Shown: piece after piece, positions 1-12,033 of the stretch | Layout: each line of letters starts with the position of its first letter | How positions within the stretch are numbered: the first letter of the stretch is position 1 | Assembly (NCBI RefSeq): GCF_038502225.1 | Contig: NC_091303.1 | Location: 26,443,626 to 26,507,625, forward strand | Direction: 5' to 3' | DNA from: Cherax quadricarinatus | Taxonomy: Eukaryota > Arthropoda > Malacostraca > Decapoda > Parastacidae | Length of the DNA stretch: 64,000 nt | Notes under the pieces: generated by a model | The model's input: only the letters and a program-made list of their open reading frames with translations | Database searches by the model: none | Told to the model about the DNA's origin: nothing | Position numbers and translations under genes: made by a program

Positions 1-640
1 TGTAACTGTAGGTTAAGTAGCCAGCAGGAAGGAGGGAGGTGTCATGAAACCTCCTTGTTTATATTTTGTGTACTGGCTAGCAGCAGTGTGCTAGTGAGCT
101 AATGTGACCTTGAGTGAAGGTGATATTGTAGTGAAGTAGACTCTAAGTTACTATTATTATATTATATATATTTTTGCATTAGGTGAGTTTTTCTTGTCCT
201 TCCATATACTACATTAATTATTTGCACTCGTGCTTCATAATTTGTATGAGTACATGCTGGCCCGAGAGATGCTGAGTTTTTCAGTGTAATTTAAATGCCC
301 CTAAACAGCAGATTGAGCAGCCATTTAGAAGCCAGGACATTTAATTTAAGTTACGATATCGAAGTCGTAATAATTACCTAGAGTACAGATGTGTTATGTT
401 ACCTAGAGTACAGGTGTGTTATCTATCTTAGGGATTTGTTTCTGTCGTTTAGGTCGTTTCTCTTTAGGATTCTTGGCCAGTTTGTCTCTTAAGGGGATTT
501 TTTTTTAGGTTCCTCGTCAGCGTCTTTGATCTGTTTCATGCCTCTGGATCACAACAAGTTATTTTAAATGTTTGTGTGTCAATATAGGCTCACTTGGTAC
601 TATATTATGGTTGTTCTTAAATATTACTGACTGTGGAGTA
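1..640. other. Non-coding, AT-rich unique sequence
   Basis: No reading frame of useful length, tandem array or recognisable element is visible. Two close copies of a short phrase (acctagagtacag) lie near 377-412. No function is assigned. Confidence 0.6.
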
Positions 641-646
641 AAGTAT

Positions 647-770
647 ACCTGGAGGGTGTTCCCGAAGTCCACGTCCCCGATCAGGGCCTGATCAACCAGG
701 CTGTTACTGCAGGCCACACATTGTCCAGTGTGCGGCCAGCAAAACCGTCTACCACAGCCCGGCTTATCGG
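647..770 (-). mobile_element. LINE 3'-end fragment (same family as 48392-48968)
   Basis: On the plus strand the stretch starts with acctggagg and runs through gatcagggcctgatcaacc and aggctgttactgc. The same words occur in the same order in the LINE tail at 48392-48968, where they lie downstream of a LINE-like C-terminal reading frame. This copy is therefore a short, 5'-truncated 3' end, inserted with its sense on the minus strand. It is too short to encode anything. The match was made by eye. Confidence 0.6.
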
Positions 771-788
771 GCTGTGGTTGACGGTTTT
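741..788. repeat. Perfect-type hairpin, 21-bp arms
   Basis: Arms 741-761 and 768-788 are reverse complements with one mismatch, around a 6-base loop. The left arm lies at the end of the LINE 3' fragment. The right arm looks like a fold-back copy of it and has no counterpart in the longer LINE tail at 48.4 kb. Confidence 0.75.
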
Positions 789-1047
789 TACTGACAAAAA
801 TACATTTGAGGGTTGCGCCGAAGTTTGGTGTGTGCGCTTGGTTGGTCAGGTGAGCGTGCAGGTGATAGAGGTGACATTGAAGCTCTTACTGTCCATTAGT
901 AATGTCGGTGTTGCTCAAGGTTGTGTGCCTCTGCCTCACCTCCTTCAAGAACTTTTCCTACTTTCTTGTACCAGGAATTCTGTTGTTGGCTTTGAATAAT
1001 TTATGATTGTCTTCTCCCTCCATATTAGTGGTACACTCTTTTCCTGA

Positions 1048-1268
1048 TTTGTGGGAATAACCCAGCCTCCAGGGTTGTACTGGGTGAGCCCAGGCTCCAG
1101 GGTTGCAGTGGGAAGAACCCAGCCTCCAGGGTTGTAGCGGGAAGAACCCAGCCTTCAGGGTTGCAGTGGGAAGAACCCAGCCTCCAGGGTTGTAGTGGGA
1201 AGAACCCAGCCTCCAGGGTTGTAGCGGGAAGAACCCAGCCTCCAGGGTTGTAGTGGGTAAAACCCAGA
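1048..1268. repeat. Minisatellite, 29-bp unit, about 7.5 copies
   Basis: The unit is built around cccagcctccagggttg followed by gtgggaagaa. Copies differ at a few positions (tagtg, tagcg, cagtg). Overlapping frames stay open on the minus strand only because the unit lacks stops there; none looks like a protein. Confidence 0.9.
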
Positions 1269-1377
1269 CCATGTGAGACGACACAAGTGCTGAACATAAG
1301 CCTTGTTTATCAATCTGTCAACACAGCAAGCATGTAGGTTGATGTGTCTCGAGGACGTTTGTAATCGATAGATCACA

Positions 1378-2038
1378 CAGGTGGTGGTCACCACAGGTCA
1401 CACAAGTAGTGGGAGTGGTGGTCACCCAAGGTCACACAGTGGGAGTAGTGGTCACCCCAGTTACAGTTGGTACTGGTAGTCACCCCAAGTCACACAATTA
1501 GTGGGAGTCACCCCAGGTTACAGTTGGTGGTGGAAGTCACCCCTGGTTACACAGAGGTCACCCCAGGCCACCCAGTTGATGGAGGTAACCCCAGGCCACA
1601 CAGTTGGTGATGTAGGTCACCCCAAGTCATACAGTTGGTGATGGAGGTCACACAGTTGATGGAGGTTATCCCAGGTCACACTGATGGAAGTCACCCCAGA
1701 CCATACATTTGGTGGTGGTCACACAGTTGGTGATGGAGGTCACCCCAGGTCACACAGTTGGTGATGGAGGTCACCCCAGGCCACACAGTTGGTGATGGAG
1801 ATCACTCCAGGTCACAGTTGGTGATGGAGGTCACCTCAGGTCACACAATTGGTGAAGGAGGTCACCCTAGGCCACATATTTGGTGATGGAAGTCACCCCA
1901 GGTCACACACTTCGTATCACCCCAGGGCATACAGTTGGTGGTCACCCCAGGTCACAAAGTTGATGGTGGTTACGCCAGGTCGTACAGTTGGTGATGGAAG
2001 TCACCCCAAGTCACACAGTTGGTCACCCTGGGTCACAT
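1378..2038. repeat. Degenerate minisatellite, about 31-bp unit
   Basis: The words ggtcaccccaggtcacac and agttggtgatggag alternate over about 660 bp with many deletions, so unit length varies. It shares the ggtcac/ccaggtca vocabulary with the array at 3105-3910, suggesting a common origin. Confidence 0.8.
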
Positions 2039-2183
2039 TGCTCAGTGATGATTGGCTGGCTCTGCATAAACTCTATCAGTTCCTGCCTCAACGGTTTGAA
2101 AGAATAGGAAAGAGAGCCAGAGGTAGACACTTGTAGAACACATCAAGCCACTCCTGGCTTAGCTGGAGGTGAGGAGCGTTAAC

Positions 2184-2385
2184 GGCACCTCAGTTCTCCT
2201 CTCTTCTAATAATAAGTTATTTTTTCCTCATAATCTACCTTGTCCATAATTACTGTCGCATTTGCTTTGTCTGCTTTCGTAAGGTGAAGTCTGCAACACA
2301 AAGCAAATGCTATAGTTATTATGGACAAGGTAGATTATATGGAAAAAATAAACATGATATTAGGAGATAGGGAAACTCAGGCGCC
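2184..2385. repeat. Inverted repeat with arms of about 87 bp
   Basis: Arms 2184-2270 and 2298-2385 are imperfect reverse complements around a 27-base spacer. The best-matched core is the pair ctaccttgtccataat and attatggacaaggtag. No open frame lies inside. It resembles a small fold-back or MITE-like element; no flanking target duplication could be recognised. Confidence 0.75.
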
Positions 2386-2462
2386 TCTTAGGACGGCGAT
2401 GCAGGCTGGACCGCGCCGCCTCACACCCTCTGACGTAAACCAGACGGTACATTTAATATGTT

Positions 2463-2800
2463 GAAAATGGTATAAAATACCGACAAGTTGATGAGTAAGT
2501 CACATGTACAACAGTTGGGTACTTTTATTGTTGAAATATATCATGCGCTAGGCTTCATCAGTCAAATACAGAGGTGAATGTATCGTAGGCAGCAGTAGTA
2601 GTGGCGAGGTAATGATGTAATCAGTCCATCAAGCTGGAGAAGAGTTCAGCTTCTCCAGGCTGAGACTGACCATCTCAAACTGTTTCTCCAAGGTTGATGG
2701 ACTAATTGTTACATCATCATTACCTCGCTACTACTACTACTACTGCCTGTAATACATTCACCTCCGTTTCAACAACAAAAAATACCCATCTCAAATAATA
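2463..2800 (-). mobile_element. Hammerhead-family-2 fold-back element, copy A
   Basis: The element opens on the plus strand with ggtataaaataccgacaag, a signature shared with copies at 25.48, 30.0 and 43.44 kb. Its left arm (about 2600-2660) and right arm (about 2660-2790) are partly reverse complementary, including gtagtagtggcgaggtaatg and its complement near 2720. A decayed hammerhead-like motif lies at 2531-2565 on the minus strand. No coding frame is present, so the element would be non-autonomous. Confidence 0.65.
2531..2565 (-). ncRNA. Hammerhead-like motif, decayed (family 2, copy A)
   Basis: Minus strand: CTGATGA (2555-2561) is followed by an A and GCC. Stem I is TTGA (2562-2565) pairing with TCAA (2531-2534). 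The second half of stem II and the GAAA core are mutated, so this copy should be inactive. It matters because stem I pairs with a different sequence from copies B and C. Confidence 0.45.
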
Positions 2801-3104
2801 ATACGCCACAATAACACCCAGATTCGTGAAGGTTGCTCCACACGCTGCCACCAAGTTTCTGTAGTGTGGACAGGATACTGGTTATACTCGGCTGCTCTGC
2901 TGGCGTTTATTGAGCACAGAAGTATTGAGTCCACCAGCCGCGTGGTGTCCACGGTGCTGTCTCACTTCCAACTGGGGCCCAAGGGTAATAGGTATAATAC
3001 GAGGGGAAAGGGAAGGTGCCCCAGGCATTCGCAGTCATGGCTGTGATATCACACCAGTCAACTGTCAAATAACTCATAGCAGACAATTAATAGTCGCTAG
3101 TACT
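2801..3104. other. Unique sequence, no gene seen
   Basis: Only short frames of 60-78 codons with no recognisable motif. Slightly GC-richer than its surroundings. Confidence 0.5.
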
Positions 3105-3910
3105 GACAGTACTGGAGGTCACTACAGCTTATACAGGTGGTGGTAGTACTGGAGGTCACCACAGGTCATACAGGTAGTGGTAGTACTGGGGGTCACCACA
3201 GCTCATACAGGTAGTGGTAGTACTGGGGGTCACCACAGCTCATACAGGTAGTGGTAGTACTGGAGGTCACCACAGCTCATACAGGTAGTGGTAGTACTGG
3301 AGGTTACTGTAGCTCACAGGCAGTTGTAGTACCGGAGGTCATATAGGTAGTAGTAGTAGTGGAGGTCACCCCAGGTCATATAGGTGGTTATAGTTCTGAA
3401 GGTCACCCCATTACACAAAGATGGTGGTAGTACTGGAGGTCACACAGGTGGTGGTAATACTGGAGGTCACATTGGTGGTAGTGCTGGAGGTCATCCCAGG
3501 TCACTGGTGGTGGTAGTACTGGAGGTCATCCCAGGTCACTGGTGGTGGTAGTACTGGAGGTCACATAGGTGATGGTAGTGCTGGAGGTAATCCCAGGTCA
3601 TTGGTGATGGTAGTGCTGGAGGTCATCCCAGGTCATTGGTAGTGATGGTAGTGATGGTAGTGATGGTAGTGATGGTAGTGCTGGAGGTCACATAGGTGGT
3701 GGTAGTGCTGGAGGTCATTCCAGGTCATTGGTGATGGTAGTGTTGGAGGTCACATAGGTGGTGGTAGTACTGGAGGTCATCCCAGGTCACTGGTAGTGGT
3801 AGTACTGGAGGTCACATAGGTGGTGATAGTGCTGGAGGTTATCTAAGATCATTGGTGCTGGCAGTGCTTGAGGTCATCCAAGGTCACTGGTGGGGTTGCT
3901 GGAGGTCACA
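3105..3910. repeat. Degenerate minisatellite, units of about 30-37 bp
   Basis: Repeats of ggtagtactggaggtcac with variable inserts (cacagctcatacaggtag or atcccaggtcactgg). A short sub-array of gtgatggta occurs near 3640-3680. No coding frame. Confidence 0.8.
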
Positions 3911-3914
3911 TAGG

Positions 3915-4627
3915 TTGAATATAAGTGCATGAAAGGTTGAGTATGAGTGTACGAAAGGTTGAGTATGAGTGTATGAGAGCATGAGAGTCAGTATGAGTGC
4001 ATGAGAGTCAGTGTGAGTGCATGAGTCAGTATCATGCGCTCATACTCTATTAATGCACTCATACTAACTCTCATGTAATCATACTGACTCTCATGCGCTC
4101 ATACTGATTCTCATGTACTTGTATACTCTCATGCGCTCATACTGACTCTCATGTACTCTTACTGACTCTCATGCGCTCATACTGACTCTCATGTACTCAT
4201 ATTAACTCTCATGTACTCATATTGACTCTCTCATGCGCTCATACTAACTCTCATGTACTCATACTGACTATCTCATGCGCTCATACTGACTCATGTGCTC
4301 ATACTGACTCTCATGTACTCGTACTGACTCTCATGCACTCATACAGACTGTTTCATACACTCATACTGATTCTCATGCACTCATACTGACTCCCTCATGC
4401 GCTCATACTGACCCTCTCATGCACTCATACTGACTCGCGCACTCAGACTCACTCTCTCATACACTCATACTGACTCACCCACTCATACAGATTCTCTCAT
4501 GCATTTATACTAACTCCCATGCACTCATACGGACTCTGTCATGCACTCATACTGACTCGTGCACTCATACTGACTCATGCACTCATACTGATTCATGCAC
4601 TTACACTGACTCTCATGCACTCATACT
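3915..4627. repeat. 20-bp minisatellite with an orientation switch near 4030
   Basis: From 3915 to about 4030 the unit reads gagtcagtatgagtgcatga. From about 4030 to 4627 it reads as the reverse complement, tcatgcactcatactgactc. The array ends exactly at a solo LTR (4628). The reverse-complement arm shares a rare variant (an aatagagtatgagcgcatg-type unit) with the array at 5085-5125, which supports a real inverted duplication rather than independent growth. Confidence 0.85.
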
Positions 4628-4924
4628 TGTCAGCATAGTTGCTGATCCCCTTATATGTGTTATGTAGATTAGCTGAGTATCATAGTACCATCCATGTGTT
4701 TATATAGAAGATCCCTAGGCCTGTGACTGTATGACGTCACGGGGTACAGCTTGAGTCAGGGTGAGACGCGCTGCCTCGCTCTCACTCGGCGTTTAGACAT
4801 CCAGGCAGTGACACTGCAGGCTGGGCCCATCCCTTCCTTACCACAGTCTGACAATATATAGTGTTACCATCCAACAAGGTGTTTACCTTCAACCTTCGTA
4901 TCTCCTAACGAACCCCACACGACA
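4628..4924 (+). mobile_element. Solo LTR of the Ty3/gypsy-like element found at 11298-20050
   Basis: The 297-bp segment begins TGTCAGCATAGTTGCTGATC and ends with ACGACA. Read on the plus strand it is colinear with the reverse complement of both LTRs of the element at 11.3-20.05 kb, sharing gatccctaggcctgt, the gacgtcacggg region, ctcggcgttt, cagtctgacaatatat, taccatccaacaag and taccttcaac. No internal region follows. The flanking 4-mers (tact left, agtc right) do not match, so no target duplication survives. It sits exactly where the surrounding minisatellite changes orientation. Confidence 0.85.
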
Positions 4925-5710
4925 AGTCAGTATGAGTACATCAGAGTTAGTATGAGTCGTATCTCAGTATGAGTACATGAGAGTCAGTATGAGTATATGA
5001 GAGTCAGTATGAGTACATGAAAGTCAGTATGAGTGCATGAGAGAGTCAGTATGAGTACATGACAGTCAGTATGAGTACATCAGAGTTAGTATGAGTGCAT
5101 GAATAGAGTATGAGCGCATGAGAGAGTCAGTATGAGTACATGAGAGTCAGTATGAGTACATGAGAGTCAGTATGAGTACATGAGAGTCAGTATGAGTACA
5201 TGAGAGTCAGTATGAATACATTAAAGTCAGTATGAGTGCATGAGAGTCAGTATGAGTACATGAAAGTCAGTATGAGTGCATGAGAGAGTCAGTATGAGTA
5301 CATGACAGTCAGTATGAGTACATGACAGTCAGTATGAGTGCATGAGGGTCAGTATGAGTACATGAGTCAGTATGAATGCATGAGTCAGTATGAGTGCATG
5401 AGTGCGTATGAGTGCATGAGAGTATGAGTGCATGAAAGAGAATGAATGCATGAGAGAGTCAGTATGAGTGCTTGATAGAGTCAGTATGAGTTCATGTGTT
5501 AACACGAGTGCATGAGTCAGTGTGAGTGCATGAGAGAATCAGTATGAGTGCATGAGTGTCTGTATGAGAGTCAGTTTAAGTACATGAGAGTCACTTTGAG
5601 TACATGAGAGTCAGTATGAGTGCATAAGAGTCAGTGTGAATGCATTAGAGACTCAATATGGGTATGAGTGTATGAGAATCAGTATGAGTGCATGAGAGGC
5701 TGAGTCAGTC
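4925..5710. repeat. 20-bp minisatellite, orientation opposite to 4030-4627
   Basis: Units of gagtcagtatgagtacatga with several length variants. Together with 4030-4627 this forms a large inverted repeat centred on the solo LTR. Confidence 0.85.
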
Positions 5711-6330
5711 ATACATGTAATGGGAGGCAGCCAGGCAGGCACATCACTCTAGGGTAAAACTCACTTAATACTAAATGGTGAAGGGGCAGGGAAATATCTA
5801 GGAGGCGAGAGAGCGGCAGGGTAAAAACTCGAGAGTATTACATGACGAAGGGCAGGGAAATTTCTGTGCAACGCAGGAAAGACTTGAGGAAAAAAAATAG
5901 TAGGGATTGTATCATGATGAACAGGGAAATTCCTGACCGCTGTTATCACCAATAGATGTTATATGTAAACCTAGGTATATGAAGAACCCGGAAGGGCAGG
6001 GAAATATTTGACTCACCTGTGTGAAGAGGAAAGTAATAATCTCATCTTATTACACCTGTGAAATATAGAGAAATTTAGCGTGACTATCCTTAGTAGGTAC
6101 ATGCATGCATATGTTCATATGTATACATGCATAAATACATACATGCATACATACAGGTTCACGAGGCTATACAACAAAGAAAATCAGACACACAGGGCAG
6201 ATAGGTGGTCAGTGGGAGTTGTGTATAGTTCGTGGCTGTTCGAGTGTGACCCCTGGTTCTTCTCTGGCGCCACACCACACCTGGTGTTAGTGTGTAACAT
6301 CATCACACCTGGTACATGTGTGTGTATGAA
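5711..6330. other. Unique sequence, no gene seen
   Basis: A phrase like gggcagggaaat recurs about four times between 5780 and 6005, too irregular to call an array. A small catgcatacata-rich run lies near 6100-6160. No supported gene. Confidence 0.5.
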
Positions 6331-6650
6331 TAAGACACATGCGCAAGATTTGTGAATGTTTATTGTGAAGATGTTTCGCCAACCTTTGGCTTTATTAATC
6401 CAACAGAAAACAATTATTAGAGACGGTGGAAGACGTGAAGTAGTTGAAGATGCTGAGTGGCTGAACCTTGATGGACTCAGCACCCTCTATCAAGGTTGAA
6501 ACATTGATCATCTAATTACATTTTCACGTCTTCCACCATTTATTCTCTTTATTAGCTTAATAAAACCATCGGTCGTCGTAAAGTCTCCACAGTAAAGATA
6601 CCTCAGTGTTGCACATGTGTCTTATTCATTTAATTGTCGGTTTTGTATAA
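6331..6650 (-). mobile_element. Hammerhead-family-2 fold-back element, copy D
   Basis: The arm at 6331-6450 and the arm at about 6510-6650 are imperfect reverse complements. Shared parts include gacacatg, the ggtggaagacgtg phrase and the gtttcgcc region. On the minus strand near 6375-6390 stem II reads GCCAA/TTGGC followed by GAAAC, but the CTGANGA box is mutated to TTAATAA. The second arm keeps ACC/GGT at the equivalent of stem II. Non-coding. Confidence 0.6.
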
Positions 6651-6870
6651 TATTAGTATATAATACTACATTTATGCAGCTACACCATGTCCTCACACAT
6701 CACAAACAGCAAATAACATCATCAGAGGCGCTAACTATAATATAAAGAATTGCGTCTAGACACATCCAACAAGCATTTACAAATCATGTATACATTTACA
6801 CTTGACAAACGTGGCAGTGAAGACAAGGTAAATAACCATTGGCCGATATCACATTACAACCATCAGTGAA

Positions 6871-9157
6871 AGAGTGCTAGCAACACTCAACAACATGTAT
6901 GATCGACAAAGAGTGCTAGCAACACTCAACAATATGTATGATCGACAAAGAGTGCTAGCAACACTCAACAACATGTATGATCGACAAAGAGTGCTAGCAA
7001 CACTCAACAATATGTATGATCGACAAAGAGTGCTAGCAAGACTCAACAACATGTATGATCGACAAAGAGTGCTAGCAACACTCAACAACATGTATGATCG
7101 ACAAAGAGTGCTAGCAAGACTCAACAACATGTATGATCGACAAAGAGTGCTAGCAAGACTCAACAACATGTATGATCGACAAAGAGTGCTAGCAACACTC
7201 AACAACATGTATGATCGACAAAGAGTGCTAGCAACACTCAACAACATGTATGATCGACAGCTAGTGCTAGCAACACTCAACAACATGTATGATCGACAAA
7301 GAGTGCTAGCAAGACTCAACAACATGTATGATCTAGCAACACTCAACAACATGTATGATCGACAGCTAGTGCTAGCAACACTCAACAACATGTATGATCG
7401 ACAAAGAGTGCTAGCAAGACTCAACAACATGTATGATCGACAGCTAGTGCTAGCAACACTCAACAACATGTATGATCGACAAAGAGTGCTAGCAACACTC
7501 AACAACATGTATGATCGCCAAAGAGTGCTAGCAAGATTCAACAACATGTATGATCGACAAAGAGTGCTAGCAAGACTTAACAACATGTATGATCGACAAA
7601 GAGTGCTAGCAAGATTCAACAACGCGTATGATCGACAAAGAGAGCTAGCAAGACTCATCAACATGTATGATCGACAAAGAGTGCTAGCAAGATTCAACAA
7701 CGCGTATGATCGACAAAGAGGGCTAGCAAGACTCATCAACATGTATGATCGACAAAGAGTGCTAGCAAGACTCAACAACATGTATGATCGACAAAGAGTG
7801 CTAGCAAGACTCAACAATATGTATGATCGACAAAGAGTGCTAGCAAGACTCAACAACATGTATGATCGACAAAGAGTGCTAGCAAGACTCAACAATATGT
7901 ATGATCGACAAAGAGTGCTAGCAAGACTCAATAACATGTATGATCGACAAAGAGTGCTAGCAAGACTCAACAATATGTATGATCGACAAAGAGTGCTAGC
8001 AAGACTCAATAACATGTATGATCGACAAAGAGTGCTAGCAAGACTCAACAACATGTATGATCGACAAAGAGTGCTAGCAAGACTCAACAACATGTATGAT
8101 CGACAAAGAGTGCTAGCAAGACTCAACAACATGTATGATCGACAAAGAGTGCTAGCAAGACTCAACAACATGTATGATCGACAAAGAGTGCTAGCAAGAC
8201 TCAACAACATGTATGATCGACAAAGAGTGCTAGCAAGACTCATCAACATGTATGATCGACAAAGAGTGCTAGCAAGATTCAACAACGCGTATGATCGACA
8301 AAGAGTGCTAGCAAGACTCAATAACATGTATGATCGACAAAGAGTGCTAGCAAGACTCAACAACATGTATGATCGACAAAGAGTGCTAGCAAGACTCATC
8401 AACATGTATGATCGACAAAGAGTGCTAGCAAGATTCAACAACGCGTATGATCGACAAAGAGTGCTAGCAAGACTCAACAACATGTATGATCGACAAAGAG
8501 TGCTAGCAAGACTCAACAACATGTATGATCGACAAAGAGTGCTAGCAAGACTCATCAACATGTATGATCGACAAAGAGTGCTAGCAAGACTCAACAACAT
8601 GTATGATCGATAAAGAGTGCTAGCAAGACTCAATAACATGTATGATCGACAAAGAGTGCTAGCAAGACAACAACATGTATGATCGACAAAGAGTGCTAGC
8701 AAGACTCAACAATATGTATGATCGACAAAGAGTGCTAGCAAGACTCAACAACATGTATGATCGACAAAGAGTGCTAGCAAGACTCAACAACATGTATGAT
8801 CGACAAAGAGGGCTAGCAAGACTCAACAACATGTATGATCGACAAAGAGGGCTAGCAAGACTCAACAACATGTATGATCGACAAAGAGGGCTAGCAACAC
8901 TCAACAACATGTATGATCGACAAAGAGGGCTAGCAACACTCAACAACATGTATGATCGACAAAGAGTGCTAGCAAGACTCAACATGTATGATCGACAAAG
9001 AGGGCTAGCAACACTCAACAACATGTATGATCGACAAAGAGTGCTAGCAAGACTCAACAACATGTATGATCGACAAAGAGTGCTAGCAAGACTCAACAAC
9101 ATGTATGATAGACAAAGAGGGCTAGCAACACTCAACAACACATATGATCGACAAAGT
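6871..9157. repeat. Minisatellite, 39-bp unit, about 58 copies
   Basis: The unit is gtgctagcaa followed by cactcaacaacatgtatgat and cgacaaaga. Because 39 is a multiple of three and the unit has no stop in one frame on each strand, frames of more than 570 codons are open on both strands at once. They encode 13-residue repeats with no start context, signal peptide or non-repetitive domain. Variants (gactc/cactc, catc for caac, aacgcgtatg) occur in pairs, for example near 7630-7760 and 8230-8300, so blocks of units were duplicated together. Confidence 0.95.
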
Positions 9158-9436
9158 AAAATCAGCTCCTGAAGATACAATACTCGACCCAGTTATCTTT
9201 CCTGTTCTCCCAGGTTACAAAGACGAACATATAAAGTGTAACACTTTATCATACCTTGTAATGACAACAAAAATTTGTATGAGAGTGACTTGCCTGGGGG
9301 ACACAGCAAGCCATCAAGGTTATGTATTACAAATGTCTCACGGGGCTATGGATAAGAATATCTTCAACGAATGAAAATTATTAACACCTTTATTATGGAT
9401 AAAATAAGAAAGCAAAACCAAAAGAGTGTAAAATCA
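9158..9436. other. Unique sequence after the 39-bp array
   Basis: A 76-codon frame is the only open stretch and has no recognisable motif. No gene called. Confidence 0.5.
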
Positions 9437-9437
9437 C

Positions 9438-9504
<67 letters not shown>

Positions 9505-9549
9505 GCAAAACTAAAACAGTGTGAAATCACCATAATAATAATAATAATG
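9437..9549. repeat. (AAT)n microsatellite, two tracts
   Basis: Uninterrupted AAT repeats from about 9438 to 9502 and again at about 9532-9549, separated by a partly duplicated flank (aaagcaaaacyaaaa, gtgtraaatcac). Confidence 0.9.
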
Positions 9550-10553
<1,004 letters not shown>

Positions 10554-11297
10554 CAATGGAACCTCAAATATCGATCTTAATCCGTTCCAGGAGTTAGTTC
10601 TAAATTCGAAAAGTCTGAAAAGCGAAGCAATATTTCCCATAAGAAATAATGGAAATAAAATTAATCCATTCCAGTAACCCAAAAATATTCACAAAAAAAA
10701 AAAACATAGAGATTAATTATAGTTTTACATACACACAGCAAATATAGTGTTCAATTATGCATTAATAAATTTAAATGAACATATAAATTAACATTTTACT
10801 TATCTTTATTGAAGATTGGTGATGGCATCTGGAAGATAGGGAGGAGGAGAGAGGGAGTTGGGGTTAGTGTTTGGAAGGAGAATCCTCCTCCATGAGGACT
10901 TCAGGTATCAAAGCCCTCTCTGGGGTTACTTCCCTTCTCTGTCTTTTAATGCCACTAGGACCAGCTTGAGAGTCACTGGACCCCTGTCTCACAAAATAAC
11001 TGTCCACAGTCCTCTGTTTCTGGTGCCTCTTTAAGATTTGCCTAAAATGGGACATGGTTCTGTCACTGAACTTGTTGCAAAGATGGCTTGTTTCAGCTTG
11101 CTCAGGGTGGTACTTCTCCACAAACATTTGGACATTATTCCACTTCTGTATTATTTCCTTCATCACATCTATGATGTTTCTCACTTTCTTTACCACAGGG
11201 GTACCACTAACAAGTTTCTTTGGGCCCATTGTAGGTTATTTCACAGTCCCACAAGCACTAGACACAATGAAAAAATCGTAAAATGTTTGAATGAGAG
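10554..11297 (-). mobile_element. Tigger/pogo-like DNA transposon, left part (split)
   Basis: The left end, CAATGGAACCTC followed by cttaatccgttccagg and cgaagcaatatttcccata, is the type of terminal sequence typical of Tigger-class (Tc1/mariner superfamily) elements. TA precedes it. The encoded remnant at 10864-11229 is on the minus strand. The element is interrupted at 11297 by the LTR retrotransposon and resumes at 20051. Confidence 0.75.
10864..11229 (-). pseudogene. Internally deleted Tigger-like transposase, 121 codons
   Basis: The ATG at 11229 opens an uninterrupted 121-codon frame. It begins MGPKK, as the N-termini of Tigger-type transposases commonly do, and ends with a region (KWNNVQMFVEKYHP, MSHFRQILKRHQKQRTVDSY) resembling their C-terminal tail. 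Such transposases are usually 400-600 residues and carry a CENP-B-like DNA-binding domain and a DDE catalytic domain. Both are missing here, and the junction falls at about residues 26-30. The product, if made, could not transpose. The frame being still open suggests either a young deletion derivative or chance. The flanking terminal repeat at 10554 supports the family assignment. Confidence 0.6.
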
Positions 11298-11579
11298 TGT
11301 CGTAGGGGTTCTTAAATGGAGATATCGAGGGTTGAAGGTAGACACACTTGTTGGATGGTAACGATATATTGTCAGACTGTGATGATGGGAAATGAAGCCC
11401 AGCCTCAGTCTGTCCTAGCCTATGTCTAACGCCGACTGAGAGGGTGGCAGAGGTACGAACGTACACATGCACATCCCGTGACGTCACACAAACAGTCACA
11501 GGCCTAGGGATCTCCTATCTAAAGCACATGGATGATACTGATATGCTATACAACACAGGGATCAGCAACTATGCTGACA
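11298..11579 (-). repeat. 3' LTR of the gypsy-like element
   Basis: Colinear with 19769-20050 over the full 282 bp. As the element lies on the minus strand, this left copy is the 3' LTR. The sequence next to it (11580 onward) is not an obvious polypurine tract. Confidence 0.9.
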
Positions 11580-12033
11580 ACTCGGTCATGTTACGTATGT
11601 CATCTCGACATACACTACTATCTATAGGCTGAACAGGCAGGCGGTTCTGGGCTGATTCTATACAATAACAAATTCATATATAACTTAGAACTAATGGATG
11701 GTATCATAATGGATGTTAACAAAATAAGTTTTACGTAATGGGTGTTAACGTTATCACTTTTAACGTAATGCATTACAAACTATAAGAACAAATCATTGAA
11801 CAATATGGGATGGAATTGATCGATCGATCTGTATTCATGCACTCTACGGATTCTGAGGAAGAATAAATATATATATATATACAAGGTGAAATTAACAGCA
11901 AAGGTATCTGGTGCACTCAGACTATTACTGTCAAATTCTCAGAATACGGAGGGAATGTGAATATGAAAAAAAAAATTCTGAAAAACTACTCAGTTAATAA
12001 CAAACAGTTGACAATTTACTTCATCTCGGACAT
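11580..12033 (-). other. Non-coding 3' part of the LTR element
   Basis: AT-rich sequence between the integrase frame and the 3' LTR. A short (AT) run occurs near 11866. No envelope-like frame. Confidence 0.7.

Noticed and set aside
6375..6400. Active hammerhead in fold-back copy D
   Set aside because: Stem II and GAAAC are kept but the CTGANGA box is mutated (TTAATAA), so it is treated only as structural evidence.
6871..9157. CRISPR array (regular 39-bp repeats)
   Set aside because: There are no unique spacers; repeats are directly adjacent, and the window is clearly eukaryotic.
6849..9180. Overlapping frames of more than 570 codons on both strands
   Set aside because: A 39-bp period without stops produces open frames on both strands. 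No start context or unique domain.
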